Origin: Spirosoma endophyticum
GTDB taxonomy: Bacteria; Bacteroidota; Bacteroidia; Cytophagales; Spirosomataceae
Assembly: GCF_900112365.1 (NCBI RefSeq)
Contig: NZ_FOLQ01000007.1
Coordinates: forward strand, 124,001 to 188,000
Direction: 5' to 3'
DNA: 64,000 bases
Below the pieces are notes generated by a model, which made no database searches, had not been told where the DNA came from, and saw nothing but the letters and a program-made list of their open reading frames with translations. The translations under genes and the position numbers were made by a program. Of this stretch, positions 28,187-35,821 are shown in pieces (within the stretch, counting starts at the first letter, position 1; every line of letters starts with the position of its first letter).

Positions 28187-28363
28187 ACCTGACTACTTTC
28201 CTGGCCCTGGCACATCGATGGCAGATCACAGGACTAGCCTGCGTCTATGGGTACTGTCGGAGCTTGTTGGAAAGGGACAAGGGCACCAGCACAACCAGCC
28301 TGTTCAAGATCACCGGAGAGTGTCTCAGCGGCCGACCCGAGGTACTGGCAACCCATGTCAGGT
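28187..28363 (-). ncRNA. Bridge RNA (seekRNA) of the IS110 element
   Basis: Within the 5' noncoding end, read 5' to 3' on the minus strand, are a left-target guide GGTCGGCCGCT (28337-28327), identical to the 11 nt left of the insertion point, and a right-target guide GGCTG (28300-28296), complementary to CA+GCC right of it. Then come a left-donor guide CGACAGTACC (28259-28250), identical to the right end of the element, and a right-donor guide GATGTG (28216-28211), complementary with one G-U pair to CATATC at its left end. Between the loops is a small hairpin (CTTGT/ACAAG). A 7-bp closing helix joins 28357-28363 to 28187-28193. Guide order and size agree with the IS621 bridge RNA; exact ends are inferred. 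Confidence 0.7.
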
Positions 28364-28406
28364 CTTACTCAAAAATTGCACTTTTTCGGACAACCTCCAA
28401 TCAAAA

Positions 28407-28414
28407 CAAAGATA
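28407..28414 (-). promoter_or_regulatory. -7 half of a junction promoter at IS left tip
   Basis: TATCTTTG on the minus strand is a perfect Bacteroidota TAnnTTTG box and sits at the first bases of the element. In the inserted form the upstream neighbour is the target hairpin, so the box lacks a good -33 partner. In the circular form the partner is the TTG in the right end. Confidence 0.55.
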
Positions 28415-28416
28415 TG

Positions 28417-28496
28417 AGCGGCCGACCGTCCGGTGCAAGTGATCAAAATGTTGCATTGCGCCGGACGGTCGGCCGCTGCCGTTTTAACCCGGTGTT
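28417..28496 (-). terminator. Hairpin terminator of the ECF operon, split by IS110
   Basis: On the minus strand, just past the hydrolase stop codon, a 17-bp perfect stem (28461-28477 with 28417-28433) lies around a 27-nt loop. The 19 nt before it (28478-28496) pair perfectly with 26988-27006 on the far side of the IS. Before insertion the structure was a stem of 36 bp with a 2-nt bulge, probably a terminator or a REP-type palindrome. Confidence 0.75.
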
Positions 28497-28511
28497 GCCT
28501 ATTGCACACTT

Positions 28512-30008
28512 TTACTTGCTACCCTGTGCCAACTTTTTAAGATGACCGGTTGCGTTGGCGTTTTCCGGATTCATGGCCAGCGAGCGTTTGTAATTCTCAA
28601 TGGCCAATGCCTGATTACCCAGCCGCTCGTAGCCCTCCGCCAGGCTGTCGTACGTATTCCAGCTTTCGGGATACAGGCTCACATTGAGCTTGAAAAGTTC
28701 GAGCGCTTCTTTCGCCTGACCACTGCTCATTACCCGATAGGCCCAGTCATTCAGTTCGTTTTCATCGGGCTGAAGATTTCGTTTTTTCAGTTCATTTCCG
28801 ACGGGTATCGCTTGGTCAAAACCGCGCTTCTGTACTTGAAGACGTAGCGCCGTGATGGGGTCGGACTGGGGAATGTCTGGATTAAAGTAACCGGCCAGTT
28901 CTTCAATAAAATTTTCCGGCGAACTGCCCCCCAAATTGGTCAGCACAATAACCGCCAGATCATCATCCGGGTAAACAAGGAAAGCGGAACGACCACCTCC
29001 CGACATACCCACGGCCCGGTGCTTTGGCCGGAATTTGGTCAGTCCCCAGCCGAGCGCCCATTGCGTTGGTGACCCATTGCTGTACGTACCGGGTGACCAC
29101 AGCGTGTTGAGAGCCGCTTTTGTTTTTAACAGTTTGCCTTGTTGCAGCGCAATGATCCAGTGGGCCATGTCTTCGGCCGTGCTGTTCAAGCCCGATGCGG
29201 TTCGGCGGGAGGCCGGAAATTCAGCGTAATTATTCGTCAGTTTCGCTTCACTCAGTTTGTGTCCGTCAAGGCTGGTTTTGAGCGAATAGGTTGGCGCAAA
29301 ATGAGGAAGAACATCACGGGAATCACCAAAAACGGTGTTTGACATACCGGCAGGTTGAAACTGTTGCTCACTGAATACCTGGGCGAATGGTTTGGTATGT
29401 AGCTTGTCGATGACCTTGCCCAGCAGCACGTAATTTGTCTGGTTGTAGCTAAACTGTTCGCCCGTCCGAAAATCCATGGGCCTTTTCTTTACGGCCTCCC
29501 AGGCCGCTTCTTCACTGCCCAAATCAGCCAGCCCACCCGTTGATGGACTCAGTACCCGAAGAATATCGGGTATGCCCGAAACGTGCGTTAGCAATTGCCT
29601 GATCGTTACCGGTTGCCAATCGGTCGGCAAGTCATCGACGTAGCGGGAAATGGGTGCCGCTAAATCAACCTTACCGTCTTCAACGAGTTGCATGATGGCC
29701 ACACCCGTAAATGCCTTTGTGCAGGAGTTAATGGCAAAAATGCTTTTATGCGTTACGGGAACAGAGTCCTGAAGATTGGCAAATCCATATGATTTATTCA
29801 GCACCAGTTGACCCCGCTGTACCACGGCAACCTGCATCCCCGGAATGCTGAGCTGGCTCATTTTATCGCGCAAAAACCTGTCGAGTGAGTCTACTGATTT
29901 TTGCGTGCTACCAGACGTAGTAGACGGCGCGGGTCTGCTTTGTCCGTAGCTGAACGTAAGCGTAGCGGCTAATCCTAATGTGACGATACTAAGTCGACTG
30001 GCGGTCAT
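28512..30008 (-). CDS. Serine hydrolase (class C beta-lactamase fold) with C-terminal TPR
   Basis: 498 aa with a signal peptide (about 5-23, AATLTFSYGQS). Active-site motifs are S95-C-T-K98 (FAINSCTKAFTG), a Tyr motif in FSYNQTNYVLLG (normally Y-S-N, here Y-N-Q) and GMSGGGRSAF in place of HxG. TPR-like helices follow at about residues 400-490 (ALELFKLNVSLYPESWNTYD), closely matching the paralogue at 25458-26963. It is the last gene of the tight ECF sigma operon: its ATG is 10 bp past the DUF4097 gene stop. Likely a periplasmic peptidase, esterase or amidase acting on cell-wall or peptide substrates; the precise activity is open. Confidence 0.9.
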   Translation of the reverse strand: MTASRLSIVTLGLAATLTFSYGQSRPAPSTTSGSTQKSVDSLDRFLRDKMSQLSIPGMQVAVVQRGQLVLNKSYGFANLQDSVPVTHKSIFAINSCTKAFTGVAIMQLVEDGKVDLAAPISRYVDDLPTDWQPVTIRQLLTHVSGIPDILRVLSPSTGGLADLGSEEAAWEAVKKRPMDFRTGEQFSYNQTNYVLLGKVIDKLHTKPFAQVFSEQQFQPAGMSNTVFGDSRDVLPHFAPTYSLKTSLDGHKLSEAKLTNNYAEFPASRRTASGLNSTAEDMAHWIIALQQGKLLKTKAALNTLWSPGTYSNGSPTQWALGWGLTKFRPKHRAVGMSGGGRSAFLVYPDDDLAVIVLTNLGGSSPENFIEELAGYFNPDIPQSDPITALRLQVQKRGFDQAIPVGNELKKRNLQPDENELNDWAYRVMSSGQAKEALELFKLNVSLYPESWNTYDSLAEGYERLGNQALAIENYKRSLAMNPENANATGHLKKLAQGSK

Positions 30009-30018
30009 ACTACGTTGT

Positions 30019-30861
30019 TTATTTCGCCTTGCGGATGTAGATATTGCCGTTCATATTTTTCATCATGACTTCCGGGCCACCGCCGTTGATTTTACCGTAT
30101 ACCCAATCTTCAATTTTCACCTGATACATGCCCGACTGATTCGTGCGGCTCACCTTCGGCTGGTTTCTGTCCACGTCGATGTCAAAGTCACTGTAAATGT
30201 CGCCCCGGTCGGATTTGAGTTTGCTGTTCGCTTTTACCGACGCCGGAAACGTTACGTCGACATTGCCATTCAGCGTTGAAAAGGCCATGGGCGTACCAGA
30301 ATTAATGGATTTGAACGTAGCGATCAGGTTGCCGTTGACCGTATTGGCGACAGCAGAACCCGCAACGTTGGTCAGGTGAATGTAGCCGTTGACGTTCGTT
30401 ACTTCCAGGTTACCCGTTACGTTCTCGATCTCGATATTTCCATTGTTCACGGTGCTAACCTTGAGTCCAAATCGTTGTGGAACCTTGATTGTCAGATCAA
30501 TAGGATGCTTTATGGAATTGGCGTGGACATTAACGGTGTTGTTCCGCTCCTCAGCGCTGACATCAAGCGGCATTCCGGTAGCAATACGCTTCATGCCGTT
30601 TGCTGCTTTATCAGGCCGATCATCATCGTCGTCGCGTCGGCTGCGTTTTGGCGCAGCTACAATGTCGATCACTACGTCTTTGCCCGAGTAGCCAATTACT
30701 TTGATCGAGCCGTTGATTAACCCAACGTGCAACGAACCGGGTTTGGCGGGATCACTCAGGGGAACGACCAATTGCTCTTTCACCTCATTCTGCGCGAGAA
30801 CTGATGACGTGGCAAGCCGGGCTATGCATAAGAGTCCAATGATCAGTTTAATGGTTTTCAT
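30019..30861 (-). CDS. DUF4097-type secreted beta-repeat protein
   Basis: 280 aa with a signal peptide (cleaved after SVLAQN). It has the DUF4097 beta-helix pattern of short strands with N-G turns (INGSIKVIGYSGKDVVIDI, VNNGNIEIENVTGNLEVTNV, TLNGNVDVTFPASV) and ends in MNGNIYIRKAK. An acidic Arg/Asp insert (KRSRRDDDDDRPD) interrupts an early loop. The ATG overlaps the TGA of the upstream DUF4097 gene by one base, so the two are translationally coupled and may form a pair. The function of the family is not established. Confidence 0.85.
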   Translation of the reverse strand: MKTIKLIIGLLCIARLATSSVLAQNEVKEQLVVPLSDPAKPGSLHVGLINGSIKVIGYSGKDVVIDIVAAPKRSRRDDDDDRPDKAANGMKRIATGMPLDVSAEERNNTVNVHANSIKHPIDLTIKVPQRFGLKVSTVNNGNIEIENVTGNLEVTNVNGYIHLTNVAGSAVANTVNGNLIATFKSINSGTPMAFSTLNGNVDVTFPASVKANSKLKSDRGDIYSDFDIDVDRNQPKVSRTNQSGMYQVKIEDWVYGKINGGGPEVMMKNMNGNIYIRKAK

Positions 30862-31736
30862 CAGGATTGTTTTTTAATGTAAATGTTGCCGTTAAATGTT
30901 TCAAACTTGAACGTTTTGCCACCGCTGCCGATACGTATAGCCGTGTTTTTGTTGAGCTTATAAACTGTTCCATCGCCGGTCTTCTGGGTTGTTTTTATCA
31001 CCTGAACGGGCAGCACTTCGGTGTTCGGGTAGTCGGTGAAGAACTTGCCCTGGAAGGTTTTGAACTGTAAATCAGCAGAGAGATTGGCCGGATAACTTAC
31101 GTTGATGTTCCCATTGAGTGTGTAGTACGACGAGTTTTCGGGCGGATTCGCTACGTAATTGACGTCGAGGTTTCCGTTGATGGTGTGAGCGTCGGTCGTG
31201 CCTTTCACGTTCGTCAGCGTGATGGCACCATTCACGTTACGTGCTTTCAGCGCCCCTTCAACATCCTTGACCGATACGTTCCCCCGGTTGACTGTGGAGA
31301 CTGTCAGATTCATCCGGTTCGGGACTTTCACAGTAAAATTGAGCGTGAAATCATAATCAACATCGCGGTCGTTGCCCCCGTTATTATTGTGTCGGTTGCG
31401 TCGGGGACGTGAATCGAAGGGTTCGGCAATGTAGGCCACAAGGCTGTCGCCCTGCTGCTCGAACTGAAGCTGGAATTCCTTTTTGCCAGTTTCCAGATCC
31501 TGACTGGTTTTAGCCGTAATGGATTTATCGACCTCCACAACAACCTTATCGCCCGAATACCCTTCGACCTTGATAAAACCGTTGACGTTATAGATCGCCA
31601 GCGCGCTACTGGCCGACTTCGATACCGTAAATTCTTTGCTGACGTGCTCTTTAAATTCCTGAGCGGTGGCTGGCGACTGGGCACAAGAAAGCACCAGTCC
31701 CGCCAGTACGGGGATTAGTAATAGTTTCATATACAT
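30861..31736 (-). CDS. DUF4097-type lipoprotein
   Basis: 291 aa. A lipoprotein signal ends in LVLSC (Cys18), and the start could also be the ATG at residue 3. The rest follows the same beta-helix pattern as its neighbour (IYNVNGFIKVEGYSGDKVVVEV, VSTVNRGNVSVKDVEG, YTLNGNINVSYPANL, FETFNGNIYIKKQS) with a basic/Asn-rich insert (RPRRNRHNNNGGNDRD) at the place where the neighbour has its acidic insert. The opposite charge of the two inserts is compatible with the two proteins binding each other. It is the third gene of the ECF operon, after a 91-bp gap holding a hairpin. Confidence 0.85.
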   Translation of the reverse strand: MYMKLLLIPVLAGLVLSCAQSPATAQEFKEHVSKEFTVSKSASSALAIYNVNGFIKVEGYSGDKVVVEVDKSITAKTSQDLETGKKEFQLQFEQQGDSLVAYIAEPFDSRPRRNRHNNNGGNDRDVDYDFTLNFTVKVPNRMNLTVSTVNRGNVSVKDVEGALKARNVNGAITLTNVKGTTDAHTINGNLDVNYVANPPENSSYYTLNGNINVSYPANLSADLQFKTFQGKFFTDYPNTEVLPVQVIKTTQKTGDGTVYKLNKNTAIRIGSGGKTFKFETFNGNIYIKKQS

Positions 31737-31754
31737 ATAAAGTGAAAGAGTGAA

Positions 31755-31824
31755 AGAACGAAAGAATGAATGAGCGAAAGACAGTTGGCGAGCTTGGCGC
31801 TCTTTCGCTCATTCTTTCGCTCTT
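31755..31824. repeat. GAAAGAATGAGCG hairpin in ECF operon
   Basis: AAGAACGAAAGAATGAATGAGC followed by GAAAGA is inverted as TCTTTCGCTCATTCTTTCGC (31801-31820) with a spacer of about 20 nt. It lies between the anti-sigma gene and the DUF4097 lipoprotein gene and may attenuate or process the operon transcript. Confidence 0.55.
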
Positions 31825-31827
31825 TAA

Positions 31828-32667
31828 TCAGGACAAATCCCGGATACTTTGCTCGATTTTACCTTTGACCAAGTGGTTTAAATTGTCGTCGTGGAGCAAT
31901 TGCCGAAGCGGTTTGATGGATCGTTTCTCCTGCAACTTCACCATAATATCGGCTAGCGCTGACTGCACCAATGGCGATTCCTGGCGGGCGATGGACTGAA
32001 CCAGACCTTCCCGTACGCTTGGATTATCGGCCAGCTTCGCGAGGGCTTCCAGCGTAACCAGGCGCACATTTACGTTTGAGTCGTTGTCGAGTGTTGTTAA
32101 TAGCGCATCAACCACCTTCTCGTCTACCTGATTGATTTCTTCGGTGTAACTCACAGCCCGAAGCCGTTCCGAAGCCGACGGATTTTCCAGTCCCGAGAGC
32201 AGCACCATCTGGCGCATTTCCTGCACCTGCGTCGACAACGTATCAATCTGTTGTTGCTGAACCGCTACGGTCGTTTTGCCCGGATGACTGAACCAGTATC
32301 CAGCCGCAACACCAATACTTAATAGCACAAAACTGTACCCCAGGCGATACGCGTAGTTAGGTGCCCAAAGCTGGCGGAGTTTCGTCAATAGATTGTTAAA
32401 TACGCTCTCCTGTTTTGTGTTAACGGTCTCCTTATACGTATCGAGCATCGCCTGAAACCGAACCCGCGCCATCGGGCTGGGTTCTGGTGTAGGAACGTTG
32501 CCCATCAATTGCCAAAGTTGCCGGGTTGCCCTGGCTTCGGCCTGGCAGGCCGGGCACTGCGCCAGATGCGTTTCCAGCGTAACCCGTTCCGCATCCGGTA
32601 ACTGGTTGCTGAGCCAGTCGGTTAGCTGGTCTTTTATCTGGTCACAGTTTATAGGCAGTTTTTCCAT
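31828..32667 (-). CDS. Anti-sigma factor with HEAT-like periplasmic domain
   Basis: 279 aa. An N-terminal zinc-finger anti-sigma domain carries C8, H34, C38 and C41 (HLAQCPAC). A membrane helix at about 110-128 (YSFVLLSIGVAAGYWFS) and a C-terminal periplasmic segment with HEAT-like repeats follow (VDALLTTLDNDSNVNVRLVT, then VREGLVQSIARQESPLVQSA). It overlaps the sigma gene by 26 bp, the standard sign of a cognate pair. It would hold the sigma factor at the membrane until the periplasmic domain senses a signal. Confidence 0.92.
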   Translation of the reverse strand: MEKLPINCDQIKDQLTDWLSNQLPDAERVTLETHLAQCPACQAEARATRQLWQLMGNVPTPEPSPMARVRFQAMLDTYKETVNTKQESVFNNLLTKLRQLWAPNYAYRLGYSFVLLSIGVAAGYWFSHPGKTTVAVQQQQIDTLSTQVQEMRQMVLLSGLENPSASERLRAVSYTEEINQVDEKVVDALLTTLDNDSNVNVRLVTLEALAKLADNPSVREGLVQSIARQESPLVQSALADIMVKLQEKRSIKPLRQLLHDDNLNHLVKGKIEQSIRDLS

Positions 32668-33214
32668 TTTCTAGTGTCAGGTAAATTTTCCTCAACTCAT
32701 TCATCGCCCGATGCACCCGCACTTTAATCGCCCCCTCCGTCGTGTTCAGCACCCGCGCAATTTCCTCGTATTTCAATTCCTGGAACCGGCTCAGTACCAA
32801 CACTTCACGATTCTCCTCACTTAATTTTCCCATTGCCCCATAAAGGGCATCCAGTTCCTGTTCTTTCTGGATTCGCTCATCGGCGGCTGGTCCACCTCCA
32901 ATCTTCTCTGCTATGTCGGCCAGGTCATACTGATGGGCCGAACGCTTGTTTTGTTTGCTATGATCGACCAGTACGTTCCGGGCCAGATGATACATCCAGC
33001 TCCTGAACTCACCGTCGCCCGTGAACGTATGCCGATATTTTAGCATCCGGTAAAACACCGTCTGGACCATATCTTCGCTGGCCTCACGCTGGTTGGTCAT
33101 GTGAAAAAGGAAGCCGAACAGGGGACGATTGTGCCGCTCGAAGAGTAAGCTCATCGCGTCCATATTGCCTGCCTTTACCTGCAGCATAATAGCGTTGTCT
33201 GTCAGAGAGGTCAA
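32642..33214 (-). CDS. ECF-type RNA polymerase sigma factor
   Basis: 190 aa. Region 2 is residues about 22-92 (FERHNRPLFGFLFHM, EDMVQTVFYRMLKYRHTF, RSWMYHLARNVLVDHSKQ). Region 4 is about 125-180 (LSEENREVLVLSRFQELKYE, EIARVLNTTEGAIKVRVHRA). It heads an operon of anti-sigma factor, two DUF4097 proteins and a TPR serine hydrolase, which are its likely targets and sensors. A TGTAACC-type -35 candidate lies about 60 bp upstream, so autoregulation is likely. Confidence 0.95.
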   Translation of the reverse strand: MTSLTDNAIMLQVKAGNMDAMSLLFERHNRPLFGFLFHMTNQREASEDMVQTVFYRMLKYRHTFTGDGEFRSWMYHLARNVLVDHSKQNKRSAHQYDLADIAEKIGGGPAADERIQKEQELDALYGAMGKLSEENREVLVLSRFQELKYEEIARVLNTTEGAIKVRVHRAMNELRKIYLTLENGKTAYKL

Positions 33215-33271
33215 CCGCGTTGGTATCGGGTTATTGGTGGAATTTGGACTGGAAACCGAGCGAATTGGGGA

Positions 33272-33279
33272 AGGTTACA
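33272..33279 (-). promoter_or_regulatory. Candidate ECF -35 element (TGTAACCT)
   Basis: The minus strand reads CTGTAACCTTCCCC about 60 bp before the sigma gene. AAC-containing -35 boxes are the usual ECF target; the -10 partner cannot be fixed. Autoregulation is an inference. Confidence 0.35.
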
Positions 33280-33304
33280 GAAAAAGAAGAAATTTTTTAT
33301 TTGT

Positions 33305-33383
33305 GTAGAGACGCAATCCCTTGTGTCTCCTATGCGTCAGCCAAACCATCCGGTCAGTGAGACGCAAGGGATTGCGTCTCTAC
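33305..33383. terminator. GTAGAGACGCAA palindrome (25-bp stem)
   Basis: Arms 33305-33329 and 33359-33383 pair with one mismatch over 25 bp. The palindrome sits between permease P4, whose stop is at 33389, and the ECF operon. It belongs to the same family as the 41-bp palindrome at 59981-60089, sharing GTAGAGAC at the outer ends and GACGCAA inside. Confidence 0.7.
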
Positions 33384-33388
33384 GTGTG

Positions 33389-35752
33389 CTAATCTGATTT
33401 CAGCGAACTGGATGGGTTGATCTGGAGCGTTTGCCAGAGCTTCAGCAGAATTGTGAGGAAGGCTATCGCCAGAACGCTACCGGCTGAAATAATCAGGATG
33501 CCTGTGGAAACGCCATTGTTTATTTTGAAAATGCTGTTCAGCAACACCAACGCCATAAAATATCCGCCGGCACAGCCTAAAACGACCGCAACGATCAGAA
33601 TCCAGACGTAGTTTTTATGTAGTACCCAGCCAATCTGGGCGCCTGTAGCGCCCAGCACCCGCCGGATGGCTACTTCCTGCATACGTTTCAACACGTTGAG
33701 AGACACTAACGAAAACAGCCCCGAAATGGCTAGTAGTACGGTCACCAGCGCAAAAACACCCATTGTCTGCGCCACATTGTTGGATACGGATTCGGCTTCG
33801 GCAAGGGCATTGTCCTGATAGAAACCGTCGAAAGGTTTGTAGGGAAAAAGGCGCTTCCAGGTTCGTTCGAGATCGGCAAAAACCTGCTGTTGATGTTCCG
33901 CTTTTACACGGGCAATGAAATACGAAAACTGACTGGCCGATACAGGACGTATCACCGCAGCCGCAATTGGACGGAACGGCGTATTGGTCATGAAGTCGCG
34001 TACAACCCCGCTGATCTGATACGTAGTTGAATCCAGTTGAATGGATCGGCCTACCAGGGACTTCCCCTCGCCGAACGCCCGAACAAAGGTCTCGTTCACC
34101 AGTACGTTGGGCGCTGGTCTATCATCCTGCGTAGCCAGCAAGGGTTGTCCGTCGCGTAACTGTATCTGGAGCATCCGCGTAAAGTCGTCGCCCACATTGT
34201 AGATCATCGCTTCGTGCGGCTGGCTATTCAGACGAAAATTAATGGTGCTGTAACTAAAACCGGGAATATGCTGGGTACCACTGACGGCCTCTACATGCGG
34301 AATGGTCTGGGCTGCGGTTTTGAAGACGCGCCAGCTCGATTCGTCATACACATAAGCGCCAATAAGGTTGTGACGGTCGTAGCCTACATCGGCGGTGTGG
34401 TTATACTCGGCATTGCGTTCAAAACTCAGTCCCACAACCACGGCTATCAGCGAAATGGCAACCTGAATGCCCATCATAACGCGGGAGAAAAGACCTGATC
34501 CACCGAAACGTAGTGTTCCCCGAAAAATATGCGCCGGTCGAAAGGCGCTCACATAAAAGGCGGGGTAAGAGCCGGCTAACAATGTATTGAACAAAAACAT
34601 ACCCATCAGGTAGGCGGCTAAAACCGGGTCGAGATAATCAATCTGGATGGCCATGTAGGGCCACATGTGATTATACCAACTCGAAATCGGAAAGGACAGG
34701 ATCATGCCCAGCAAAATGGCAAGTGCACAAATGACGCCTGCTTCCGCGAGCAATTGAATAATAAGCTGCCCCTGTGAACTTCCCATTACTTTGCGAACGC
34801 CCATCTCGCGTAGCCGACGGTTACAAACCGCAATGGTCATGTTTGCAAAGTTGAGTGAAGCGGTCAACAGGATCAGAATAGCCATCACCAGCATGCCCCA
34901 GACTGCCGATGCCGGGAGCGAAGGATATAATCTGTTCGCCCGTAAGTTTCGGGCGTTGAGGGCCATCGTTCGAAGGGGTTCTATCACAAACCGCTTGATT
35001 TTCCAGTCAGGATCGGCTGATTGCTGCCGAGTTATAAAAGGGGCTAATGAGGCTTCGATGGACGAAACAGCAACGGGCTGTTTCAGAAGCAGAAACACCG
35101 CATCGACACGGTATTTCCAATCGGTATGATCAACGGGCTTGTCCCCCTCAAGTTGATTGGTCAACTGCGTCAGGAAATCAAACCGTATACTCGAATGCTT
35201 GAAATCTCCATCCACAACGCCACCTACGATCAGCGTCTTCCGGGTAGATTGATCCGCATAAATGGTCAGGGATTGGCCAATTGGATTCTGGTTACCAAAA
35301 TATTTTGTAGCGGTTTCCTGAGAGATGAGAATCCTGGAGGGGTCGGTGAAATCGGCAGATCCACTTACTACCGGAAAGTCGAATACCTGGAGAAACGTAA
35401 GATCGGCAAAGTGGATCGTTTCATTGAATATATTGTCTCCCTGCTTGACAACCGCTCGTCTTGAATCAAGCCGGACAGCCGCTTCAACGTTAGCAAGTTG
35501 CTGCGGTGCGTCGATCGCTATACGGGAGGGAGTAATACCGTACAAGGCATCGTTATCGGCCTTCACGCTTTCTACCCGCACAATACGGTCGGCATTTTTG
35601 TGCCAGTCATCGTATGAATTAGCGTATCGGTAGTTCTGAAAAGCCAGTATGCCAAAGCCGAGCCCCAGCCCTAACCCGACAACATTAACGATCACATAGC
35701 GCAGATTACGTTTAAGATTACGTAAGGCTATCTTGAGGTAGTTATCCAGCAT
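33389..35752 (-). CDS. MacB/FtsX-type permease, divergent member (P4)
   Basis: 787 aa with the start MLDNYLKIALRNLKRNLRYV and TM1 at about 18-40. Overall architecture is that of the family (two periplasmic domains, two FtsX units; GVRKVMGSSQGQLIIQL and AIRRVLGATGAQIG). It differs from the siblings in the core sequences and ends SLKSD rather than SLRSE. It sits 69 bp downstream of a small secreted protein (35822-36409); the two are probably one unit driven by sigma-54 candidate D. Confidence 0.92.
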   Translation of the reverse strand: MLDNYLKIALRNLKRNLRYVIVNVVGLGLGLGFGILAFQNYRYANSYDDWHKNADRIVRVESVKADNDALYGITPSRIAIDAPQQLANVEAAVRLDSRRAVVKQGDNIFNETIHFADLTFLQVFDFPVVSGSADFTDPSRILISQETATKYFGNQNPIGQSLTIYADQSTRKTLIVGGVVDGDFKHSSIRFDFLTQLTNQLEGDKPVDHTDWKYRVDAVFLLLKQPVAVSSIEASLAPFITRQQSADPDWKIKRFVIEPLRTMALNARNLRANRLYPSLPASAVWGMLVMAILILLTASLNFANMTIAVCNRRLREMGVRKVMGSSQGQLIIQLLAEAGVICALAILLGMILSFPISSWYNHMWPYMAIQIDYLDPVLAAYLMGMFLFNTLLAGSYPAFYVSAFRPAHIFRGTLRFGGSGLFSRVMMGIQVAISLIAVVVGLSFERNAEYNHTADVGYDRHNLIGAYVYDESSWRVFKTAAQTIPHVEAVSGTQHIPGFSYSTINFRLNSQPHEAMIYNVGDDFTRMLQIQLRDGQPLLATQDDRPAPNVLVNETFVRAFGEGKSLVGRSIQLDSTTYQISGVVRDFMTNTPFRPIAAAVIRPVSASQFSYFIARVKAEHQQQVFADLERTWKRLFPYKPFDGFYQDNALAEAESVSNNVAQTMGVFALVTVLLAISGLFSLVSLNVLKRMQEVAIRRVLGATGAQIGWVLHKNYVWILIVAVVLGCAGGYFMALVLLNSIFKINNGVSTGILIISAGSVLAIAFLTILLKLWQTLQINPSSSLKSD

Positions 35753-35821
35753 GGTATTTTCGTAGAGACCGTACCGACGGTGATGCGATACGTTAACCGG
35801 TCTTTACAAAAATACAGTATA

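Larger units (their letters stand above)
27009..28414 (-). mobile_element. IS110-family insertion sequence with bridge RNA
   Basis: An element of about 1.4 kb, bounded by the dinucleotide CA (minus strand) at both junctions (28415-28416 and 27007-27008). The long noncoding end (about 260 bp) precedes the transposase and the short one (about 52 bp) follows it, which is the IS110-group layout rather than IS1111. No terminal inverted repeats are needed, in line with the family. Ends were placed by reconstructing the interrupted hairpin and by matching guide sequences in the 5' noncoding end to the flanks. Confidence 0.85.

Noticed and set aside
27049..28416. 10-bp inverted repeat (CATATCTTTG / CAAAGATATG) as IS ends
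   Set aside because: The left copy lies 40 bp inside the end indicated by the donor guide CGACAGTACC; IS110-group elements do not need terminal inverted repeats.
26988..28496. 19-bp inverted repeats as the terminal repeats of the insertion sequence
   Set aside because: They continue the stem of the hairpin at 28417-28477, and the guide matches and the shared CA core put the element's ends inside them.
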